From Bacillota bacterium (lineage in GTDB: Bacteria; Bacillota; Clostridia; Tissierellales; Peptoniphilaceae): 11,487 bases of DNA. Positions 6,291 to 11,487 of this stretch are shown in pieces. The DNA is taken from positions 1 to 11,487 of the forward strand of contig JAEZYW010000044.1 of assembly GCA_023418835.1 (NCBI GenBank), written 5' to 3'. The position numbers were made by a program, and so were the translations under genes. How positions within the stretch are numbered: the first letter of the stretch is position 1; each line of letters begins with the position of its first letter. Below the pieces are notes generated by a model. The model did not search any database and was not told where the DNA came from. It was given only the letters and a program-made list of their open reading frames with translations.

Positions 6291-6300
6291 TAATTTTGGT

Positions 6301-6510
6301 TTATTCAATTGAACTCACTACGTATCCTGCACCTTCAACTGTTGCAGTTAATGTATCTTCTGAAACATCTTCGTGAAGTTCTAGGGTTGCTATTTTTTCT
6401 TCTAAGCTTACTTCCACTTCCTTAACCTCTGTAAGGGCACCTAATGCTTGTTCCACTGCAGCTTTACAGTGATTGCAAGACATGCCTTCTATGTGAATTA
6501 TTTTTTTCAT
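6301..6510 (-). CDS. copZ: CopZ-like heavy-metal-associated copper chaperone
   Basis: This is a single heavy-metal-associated (HMA) domain of 69 residues, the usual size of the cytoplasmic copper chaperone CopZ, which binds Cu(I) and hands it to a copper-exporting P-type ATPase. The metal-binding loop GMSCNHC (9-15) has both cysteines (12 and 15), and the beta-alpha-beta-beta-alpha-beta pattern is complete, ending in the conserved GAGY. The ATG has GGAGGAGG seven bases upstream. It is monocistronic, ending in its own terminator, and no CopA ATPase or CsoR/CopY regulator lies within the window. The HMA domain is certain. The metal (copper rather than mercury, zinc or cadmium) follows from the CxxC context and size and is probable. 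Confidence 0.88.
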   Translation of the reverse strand: MKKIIHIEGMSCNHCKAAVEQALGALTEVKEVEVSLEEKIATLELHEDVSEDTLTATVEGAGYVVSSIE

Positions 6511-6588
6511 TTTCGACCTCCTCCATTTAATACATATTTATTACCCAATAATAATAATTTTGTTACATTTTCATAACATATTTTAATT

Positions 6589-6619
6589 TTCCACAAAAAT
6601 AACAAATTTATATTATAAT
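6589..6619 (+). promoter_or_regulatory. possible promoter of the SLH protein gene
   Basis: A perfect -10 hexamer TATAAT (6614-6619) lies just before the gene. The best -35 candidate is the poor match TCCACA (6590-6595), 18 bases upstream. Transcription would start near 6626, leaving a leader of about 12 bases that still includes the AAGGAGGAG ribosome binding site. Confidence 0.45.
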
Positions 6620-6637
6620 AGATACAAAGGAGGAGCT

Positions 6638-8290
6638 ATGAATAAAAAAATATTATTTTTATTGGTCTTGTGCTTTATCCTTTCAATAGGCGTTCCTGCC
6701 TATGCGCAAGACGGAATAGATGTAAAATTACAAGAGCCTAATGTGACAAGTCTTGTTAAAGGTGAAGAAGTGACTTACAAAATTGAGGTGGATTTCACTC
6801 GACCTTTAGATAAATTTAGTAATTTATTTGTCACCCTTAGACTTTCAGAAGGCCTAGATTTTAAAAGTGTAAATTTAGTTGGAGTAGAAGCAAAACAAGG
6901 TGCGTTAGAAACAATTGCTACTCCAAATAGCGAAGGAAGATATGGTTTTGTGACTTTAAGAGTTACGGACATGAATGCTTTAAATGGAAAAACAAAATTC
7001 TCTTTAGACGTCGTTTCTGAAGTGAATGGTGTGAAAAAAGATGGAGAGAAATTGACAAATACCTTTACAGTTTCCTTCCAAACGGATCAACTTAGTACAC
7101 ATTACTATCAAAGATCCCAAGAGTCCACAGCTATTGTTTCTTCAAGTAAGGCAGAAGCACCAAAACCAGTTGACAAGCCAAAACCGGAAGAACAAAAGCC
7201 ACAAGTTCCAGCTGAAAATACTACATTAACATTTAAAACTGGACAAATATATTCATATTTTATGGATAGTTTAGAAGGTGTTACTAATATAGGAAATACT
7301 ATAGAAGTTAAAATCGGTGAAAAGGTGGAAACCGTACCTATAGATGGCAGTGGTAGATTTAAGGTTGGAATACCTAAAGGAACAGAACAAGGTATAGTCG
7401 TTACTGCTATAAACTCAGCAGGAGCAAGGGGTCAATCTATTACATTAAAATATGTAGATGAAAAGACAATTACTCCAGAAGATTTACAAGGAGTGATAGA
7501 TTCCTTAAAAAAACTTGGTTACGAAGATGTGGTAAATAGGTATTTAAAAGAATACGAAGAATACACTGCCACTTTATCCTTGGCCCTTGGATTAGAAGGG
7601 GGAACTAGACAAGATCAATATGAACTTTTCAAAAAGTTATATTTTGCAACGAGAACTTTAGATCCCCAAGTTTTAGTACACGATCCTTTTATGAACGGGT
7701 ATCCTGAAGGGAATTTCTTACCTAAAAATTCTATAACGAGAGCAGAAACGGCGGCAATTCTTTCTAGAATTATTGCAGGAGGAGAAGTTGCGGATAAAAA
7801 TTCCAGTTTCCCAGATGTGCCTTCTGGAAAATGGTATACAAAATATGTGGCTCATTTAGAAGAGCTTGGAATTATGAGGGGATATGAAGACGGAAAATTT
7901 ATGCCTTTTAATAAAATCACTAGAGCAGAATTTGCAACTATCATATCTAGACAATATAAACTGACAGAATCAGAATTAATTCAGTTTAAGGATTTAAATT
8001 TAAATCATTGGGCTGCAGATGATATTATGAAAGTAGCCACTGCTGGAATTATGGAAGGTTATCCAGACAAAACTTTTGGACACACCTTGGCCGTTACTCG
8101 TGGAGAAGCGGCAACGATTATAAATAGAACTTTAAATAGGATTCCAGACAAGGAGTATATCGACAAGCATAATATAACAGGATTTAGCGATATTAAAAAC
8201 CACTGGTCCTATTACCAAATTGTGGAAGCAACTACTAGACATGAGTATGTCATTGATAAGGGAGTAGAAAAATATCGTTCTCACCCGTGA
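6638..8290 (+). CDS. secreted surface protein with Ig-like region and SLH repeats
   Basis: This is an exported protein of 550 residues predicted to be attached to the cell wall through C-terminal S-layer homology repeats. The signal peptide is at 1-23 (NKK, hydrophobic core, cleavage after AYA). Residues 25-150 form a beta-rich region that looks like an adhesin-type or isopeptide-like sandwich. Residues 171-193 are a Pro/Lys/Glu linker, and 197-272 look like a bacterial Ig-like domain (IPKGTEQGIVVTAINSAGARG). Residues 278-340 are probably helical. SLH repeats follow with core motifs ITRAE at 366-370, ITRAE at 427-431 and VTRGE at 486-490. A degenerate further unit (FSDIKNHWSYYQI, 516-528) ends the protein. 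ATG has AAGGAGGAG upstream. No sortase signal is present, which fits SLH anchoring. The binding partner is unknown; no terminator is evident downstream. Confidence 0.88.
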   Translation: MNKKILFLLVLCFILSIGVPAYAQDGIDVKLQEPNVTSLVKGEEVTYKIEVDFTRPLDKFSNLFVTLRLSEGLDFKSVNLVGVEAKQGALETIATPNSEGRYGFVTLRVTDMNALNGKTKFSLDVVSEVNGVKKDGEKLTNTFTVSFQTDQLSTHYYQRSQESTAIVSSSKAEAPKPVDKPKPEEQKPQVPAENTTLTFKTGQIYSYFMDSLEGVTNIGNTIEVKIGEKVETVPIDGSGRFKVGIPKGTEQGIVVTAINSAGARGQSITLKYVDEKTITPEDLQGVIDSLKKLGYEDVVNRYLKEYEEYTATLSLALGLEGGTRQDQYELFKKLYFATRTLDPQVLVHDPFMNGYPEGNFLPKNSITRAETAAILSRIIAGGEVADKNSSFPDVPSGKWYTKYVAHLEELGIMRGYEDGKFMPFNKITRAEFATIISRQYKLTESELIQFKDLNLNHWAADDIMKVATAGIMEGYPDKTFGHTLAVTRGEAATIINRTLNRIPDKEYIDKHNITGFSDIKNHWSYYQIVEATTRHEYVIDKGVEKYRSHP

Positions 8291-8314
8291 TTATTTATTA
8301 GTATGTAGGGTAAA

Positions 8315-8335
8315 ATCTCCATATATATAGGAGAT
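8315..8335 (+). promoter_or_regulatory. hairpin enclosing the hutD ribosome binding site
   Basis: ATCTCC (8315-8320) pairs exactly with GGAGAT (8330-8335) around a 9-base AT loop. The right arm holds nearly all of the AGGAG ribosome binding site (8329-8333), six bases before ATG 8340. When folded it would hide the site from the ribosome. The stem is only six base pairs, so the effect may be modest. The ATG at 8334 touches the ribosome binding site and is therefore unlikely to be the start. Confidence 0.5.
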
Positions 8336-8339
8336 GAAT

Positions 8340-8909
8340 ATGGATACTTTTATACTAAAAACAAATGATTACAAAACTTCCAAGTGGAGTGGTGGACAAA
8401 CCACACAAATTTTAATATATCCAAAAAGTAGCACCCTAGAGAATAGAGATTTTACCTTTAGGGTGTCTTTTGCTACTATAGATGGGGGAACTTCTGAATT
8501 TTCGGATTTCACAGGATATAATAGATATCTTACAACTTTAGGAGGAGAGTTGTCTTTAGACAATGGCGAGGGAACTCGAATTGTAAGACCTTTTGAGACT
8601 ACTTTTTTTGATGGGGGAGAGAAGATAATTTCCACATCTGGTCCAGTTACAGATTTTAATTTAATTATAAAAAAGGGAATAACGGGAAGTCTTAGGAGCG
8701 AATCTTTTAAAGGTGAAATTGGTCTTAGAATATTTGGCGGTTACAATTTAATTTTTATCCCAGAAGGAAATATTAGAATGACTATAGATGGAATTTCTAG
8801 AGAATTGGAAGCTTTTGACACTATAGTTGCTTTTGATGAAGAAATGACTTTAGAAACAATTGAAAATAAAACGACAAAGATTATAATAGTAGAGGCGGAG
8901 GTTGATTAA
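8340..8909 (+). CDS. HutD/Ves family cupin-like protein
   Basis: This is a HutD/Ves-family protein of 189 residues (bicupin fold), close to the family's usual length. Family signatures are WSGGQTTQILIYP (16-28), FRVSFATIDGGTSEFSDFTGYNRYLTTLGGEL (about 40-71) and FNLIIKKG in the second half. HutD is known from histidine-utilisation operons, where it is thought to moderate the pathway; Ves of E. coli is a stress-related relative. The biochemical role is not settled. ATG 8340 is preferred over ATG 8334 because AGGAG lies six bases before the former and abuts the latter. Its stop is directly followed by the ATG of the serine dehydratase beta gene, so it leads an amino acid breakdown operon without any histidine-utilisation genes in the window. 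The family is clear; the function here is open. Confidence 0.87.
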   Translation: MDTFILKTNDYKTSKWSGGQTTQILIYPKSSTLENRDFTFRVSFATIDGGTSEFSDFTGYNRYLTTLGGELSLDNGEGTRIVRPFETTFFDGGEKIISTSGPVTDFNLIIKKGITGSLRSESFKGEIGLRIFGGYNLIFIPEGNIRMTIDGISRELEAFDTIVAFDEEMTLETIENKTTKIIIVEAEVD

Positions 8910-9572
8910 ATGAAAGATTATAAAGTTTTTGACATTATTGGACCGATTATGATTGGGCCTTCTAGTTCCCACACTGCGGGGGCTTGTCGAATTGCAAGAA
9001 CGGCTAGAAATATTTCTGATTCAGGTTTTGACGAGGTGGAGTTTCATCTTCACGGCTCCTTTGCAGAAACCTACAAAGGACATGGAACTGCAAAAGCACT
9101 TTTAGCTGGGGCCCTTGGGTTTGATACAGATGATACTAGAATTAGAAACTCCTTTGAAATAGCAGATGAAAAAGGTTTGAAATACTCCTTTATGCGCCAG
9201 GATCTTGGAAAAGTCCATCCTAATAGTGTAAAGGTTATTTTTAAGTATCCTAATGGACATAGAAGTGAAATTATAGGCTCTTCAATTGGAGGGGGAAATA
9301 TTGTCATTGTAGAAGTAGACGGAATTCCAATTACTTTTACTGATGAGTTTCCAACTTTAATATTGAAGTATAATGAACAAAAGGGCGTAATCCATTACGT
9401 ATCAAAATTGTTAAGCGAAAATGATTATAATATTGAAAATATGAGAACCATTAAAAAAGGTGATGAAGTTACGTTAATAACTGAAACTACAGAAGAAGTG
9501 GACGAAAAAATTATAGATGAAATTGTAAATAACGAAAGATTTACTTTTGCAAAATACATAGTAGGAGAATAA
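8910..9572 (+). CDS. sdaAB: L-serine dehydratase, iron-sulfur-dependent, beta subunit
   Basis: This is the beta subunit of the two-chain, iron-sulfur L-serine dehydratase that deaminates L-serine to pyruvate and ammonia in the cytoplasm. It has 220 residues, as usual for SdaAB. The N-terminal catalytic-support domain has GPSSSHTAGACRIAR (16-30), HLHGSFAETYKGHGT (46-60), HPNS (103-106) and SIGGGN (125-130). A C-terminal ACT-type domain is at about 148-218. The ATG follows the hutD-like stop with no gap, with GGAGG inside the upstream gene. The alpha subunit starts two bases after its stop, so both chains are made together. In anaerobic amino acid fermenters this enzyme feeds serine carbon into pyruvate. 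The assignment is firm. Confidence 0.96.
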   Translation: MKDYKVFDIIGPIMIGPSSSHTAGACRIARTARNISDSGFDEVEFHLHGSFAETYKGHGTAKALLAGALGFDTDDTRIRNSFEIADEKGLKYSFMRQDLGKVHPNSVKVIFKYPNGHRSEIIGSSIGGGNIVIVEVDGIPITFTDEFPTLILKYNEQKGVIHYVSKLLSENDYNIENMRTIKKGDEVTLITETTEEVDEKIIDEIVNNERFTFAKYIVGE

Positions 9573-9574
9573 AT

Positions 9575-10459
9575 ATGTTTTCTAAAGTTGAAGAAATTTT
9601 ACAAGAATGTAAAGAAAAAGGATTTGAATTATACCAATTAGTATTGGAAGATGAGTTAAGAACATCTAAACTTTCCGAAGAAGAAATCAGAGGAAATTTG
9701 GGACAGATGTTAGAAATAATGGAAGGCTCTGCTGAAGCTAATTTAGATAGTCCTAGCGAAACTAATATGAAAATGATAGATGGTTTTGCTTACAAAATGG
9801 ATCAATATTCTAAAAGCGGGGAAACTATAACTGGAGAATTTTTGACAGAAGCGATGGCAATGGCTTTTTCTACATTGGAACTAAGTTCATCTATGGGTTT
9901 AATAGTTGCAAGCCCGACGGCAGGATCTTCGGGAATTCTTCCAGCTACTTTAACTAGTTTAAAAAGAAGAAATAATTACACTGAAGAACAACTAGTAAAT
10001 GCAATGTTGACGGCAATCGGAATAGGAAAGATAATTGGAAGATATGGATCTTTTGCTGGAGCAGAAGGAGGATGTCAAGCGGAAACAGGATCTGCTTCTG
10101 CAATGGCGGCAGGCGCAATTGTCTATTTATATGGTGGGACAATTGAAGAATCCTTCCATGCAGCTTCTATAGCTTTTATCCACGTTTTAGGATTAGTTTG
10201 CGATCCTATTGCTGGATTAGTAGAGTATCCATGTACTTTTAGAAATGCATCTGGTGTGGTCAATGCCTTTATTTCAGCGGATATGGCCTTGGCTGGAATA
10301 AAATCAATTGTACCTTTTGACGAGGTTTGTCAAGCTGTTGGAGAAGTTGGTGCAGGTCTTCCTTCTACTTTAAGAGAGACTGGATTAGGTGGTCTTGCGG
10401 GAACAAACACTGGTAGAGAAATAAGAAAAAAATTTTTAAAAAGCAACGAAGAGCTTTAA
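9575..10459 (+). CDS. sdaAA: L-serine dehydratase, iron-sulfur-dependent, alpha subunit
   Basis: This is the catalytic alpha subunit that partners the SdaAB chain encoded two bases upstream. It has 294 residues, as usual. The family motifs are SPTAGSSGILPA (113-124), AGAEGGCQAETGSASAMAAG (161-180), GLVCDPIAGLVEYPC (206-220) and VGAGLPSTLRETGLGGLA (258-275). Cys 167, Cys 209 and Cys 220 match the three cysteines that bind the oxygen-sensitive [4Fe-4S] cluster at which serine is dehydrated. The start is ATG, with AGGAG at the end of the beta gene. The enzyme type is oxygen-sensitive, in line with an anaerobic host. A 22-base gap leads to the thioesterase gene. The call is firm. Confidence 0.96.
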   Translation: MFSKVEEILQECKEKGFELYQLVLEDELRTSKLSEEEIRGNLGQMLEIMEGSAEANLDSPSETNMKMIDGFAYKMDQYSKSGETITGEFLTEAMAMAFSTLELSSSMGLIVASPTAGSSGILPATLTSLKRRNNYTEEQLVNAMLTAIGIGKIIGRYGSFAGAEGGCQAETGSASAMAAGAIVYLYGGTIEESFHAASIAFIHVLGLVCDPIAGLVEYPCTFRNASGVVNAFISADMALAGIKSIVPFDEVCQAVGEVGAGLPSTLRETGLGGLAGTNTGREIRKKFLKSNEEL

Positions 10460-10481
10460 TTAGAGAAAAGAAGGTAAGTCA

Positions 10482-11189
10482 ATGTTTGAAATGGAAGTAA
10501 CTATTCCACAAGTTACTGTAGATTATAATCACAATTTGAGAATTACTCATCTTTTTGGCTATCTAATGGAGATGGGAAATCTTCACAGCGACAGTGTAGG
10601 CATGCCCACTTCTAGATTAACCGATATGGGTTTTACATGGATGCTTTATCAATTGAAATATAAAATAAATAGATTGCCAAAGGGAAAAGAAAAGGTAACA
10701 TTTAAGACTTGGGTCTCCAAAGGGGATAGGTTAAAATCCTTTAGAGAGACAAATGTTTACGATGAAGATGGCAATTTGTTAATTGCATCTACAACCGTTT
10801 GGTTAGTTGTAGATATAGAAAAAAATAGAGCAGTTAGAATTCCAGAAGAAATTTCCAGTGCATATTTAGTTGAAGGAAATATAAATTTTGAAAGCATGGA
10901 AAACTTTGACAAAAAACTAATGGAAACTCCTGGAGAAAAAATAAGAGTTTACAAATCTGACATTGACTACAATCATCACGTCAATTCAGGGGTTTATTTG
11001 AGGTGGATAGTAGACTCAGTAGAAATTTCAGACGATAAACTCAGAGAAGTGGAAATCTATTATTCGTCCCAAGTTTTTTATGGTTCCAAAGTAGAATCTA
11101 GGATGGAAAAAGTTGGAGATAAATATTATCACCAAATTATATCTGATGGGAAGCCTGCTGTTTATGGAATGACGAAATGGGAGATTTAG
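10482..11189 (+). CDS. acyl-ACP thioesterase
   Basis: This is a bacterial acyl-ACP thioesterase (PF01643 type), which releases free fatty acids from acyl carrier protein. It has 235 residues and two hot-dog halves. The first is at about 1-130 with VDYNHNLRITHLFGYLMEM and the family Trp/Gly context SKGDRLKSFRETNVYDEDG. The second is at about 150-235 with SDIDYNHHVNSGVYLRW. Asp 162, Asn 164 and His 166 in this last motif correspond to the conserved catalytic-site residues of plant FatA/FatB and bacterial homologues. Start ATG has AGAAGG at proper spacing. It follows the serine dehydratase genes by 22 bases, and its TAG stop abuts the next ATG. Chain-length preference cannot be read from sequence, and why it is in this operon is unclear. 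Confidence 0.9.
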   Translation: MFEMEVTIPQVTVDYNHNLRITHLFGYLMEMGNLHSDSVGMPTSRLTDMGFTWMLYQLKYKINRLPKGKEKVTFKTWVSKGDRLKSFRETNVYDEDGNLLIASTTVWLVVDIEKNRAVRIPEEISSAYLVEGNINFESMENFDKKLMETPGEKIRVYKSDIDYNHHVNSGVYLRWIVDSVEISDDKLREVEIYYSSQVFYGSKVESRMEKVGDKYYHQIISDGKPAVYGMTKWEI

Positions 11190-11487
11190 ATGAAATTAAT
11201 TGGAAAAACTAAACGAATTGCTTTGATAGCCCACGATGCAATGAAAGACGAAATGATAGAATGGGCAAGAAAGAATAAAGAAAATTTAATGAAACACAAA
11301 TTGTGTGGTACTGGAACAACTTCTACTCTTTTAGAATCTAGAGTAGGTTTGGAAATGGAAAAGATGAAATCAGGACCTTATGGGGGAGACCTTCAAATTG
11401 GAGCAAAGATTGCAAAAGGTGAAATTGACATGATTATATTCTTCCACGATCCTTTAACAGCACAACCCCATGACCCTGATATAAAGG
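11190..11487 (+). CDS. mgsA: methylglyoxal synthase, 3' end beyond the window
   Basis: This is methylglyoxal synthase, which converts dihydroxyacetone phosphate to methylglyoxal and phosphate, a bypass of lower glycolysis. The window holds the first 99 codons; the family is usually about 120-150 residues, so the C-terminus is cut off. Clear family motifs are RIALIAHDAMKDEMIEW (9-25), GTGTTSTLL (40-48, phosphate binding), KSGPYGGDLQIGAKIAKGEIDM (61-82, with the catalytic Asp in GGD) and FFHDPLTAQPHDPDIK (84-99). The ATG directly follows the thioesterase stop, with GGGAG seven bases upstream, so it is the fifth gene of the operon headed by the HutD-like gene. The assignment is firm. Confidence 0.95.
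   Translation, partial: MKLIGKTKRIALIAHDAMKDEMIEWARKNKENLMKHKLCGTGTTSTLLESRVGLEMEKMKSGPYGGDLQIGAKIAKGEIDMIIFFHDPLTAQPHDPDIK

Overview
This is an AT-rich window whose genes start with strong GGAGG-type ribosome binding sites, and TTG and GTG starts are common. It looks like a chromosomal segment of an anaerobic low-GC Gram-positive bacterium, probably Tissierellia or Clostridia and plausibly near Peptoniphilus or Anaerococcus. The taxon is inferred from gene content (an S-layer-homology surface protein, a two-subunit iron-sulfur L-serine dehydratase, methylglyoxal synthase, an acyl-ACP thioesterase and lipoprotein-type metal-binding proteins). It was not tested by any search. There are no rRNA or tRNA genes, CRISPR arrays, phage genes or transposases, and no gene-free stretch over 300 bases.

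Left end (1-839): the 3' part of an M20-family amidohydrolase/peptidase gene, followed by a weak terminator-like hairpin.

Metal operon (about 978-4760, + strand): a sigma-A-like promoter is followed by a perfect 19/19 copy of the classical Fur box. The operon then encodes a ZinT-type lipoprotein with a His-Asp repeat tract, a ZnuA-type solute-binding lipoprotein carrying about 145 extra residues in its middle, a ZnuC-type ATPase and a ZnuB-type permease. Together these form a complete zinc (or related divalent metal) importer with an extracytoplasmic metal-scavenging partner. Three of the four genes appear to start with TTG. The operon ends in a strong hairpin shared with the convergent gene.

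Signalling pair (4759-6109, - strand): an ECF sigma factor overlaps a membrane anti-sigma factor by 11 bases. The anti-sigma zinc-finger-like motif has Asn where His is expected. A lone CopZ-like copper chaperone (6301-6510, -) lies upstream. The hairpins ending the copZ gene and the sigma/anti-sigma operon are near-duplicates.

Surface protein (6638-8290, +): a secreted protein with an N-terminal beta-rich region, a Pro/Lys linker, an Ig-like region and C-terminal SLH repeats that should anchor it to the cell wall.

Catabolic operon (8340 to beyond the right edge, +): a HutD/Ves-family protein, the beta and alpha subunits of L-serine dehydratase, an acyl-ACP thioesterase, and the 5' part of methylglyoxal synthase. 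Gaps are 0, 2, 22 and 0 bases, so they are probably one transcript.

The part most worth attention is the metal operon: an iron-type box in front of zinc-type genes, a substrate-binding protein whose usual His-rich loop is replaced by a domain-sized insert, and a His-rich tract on the ZinT partner instead.
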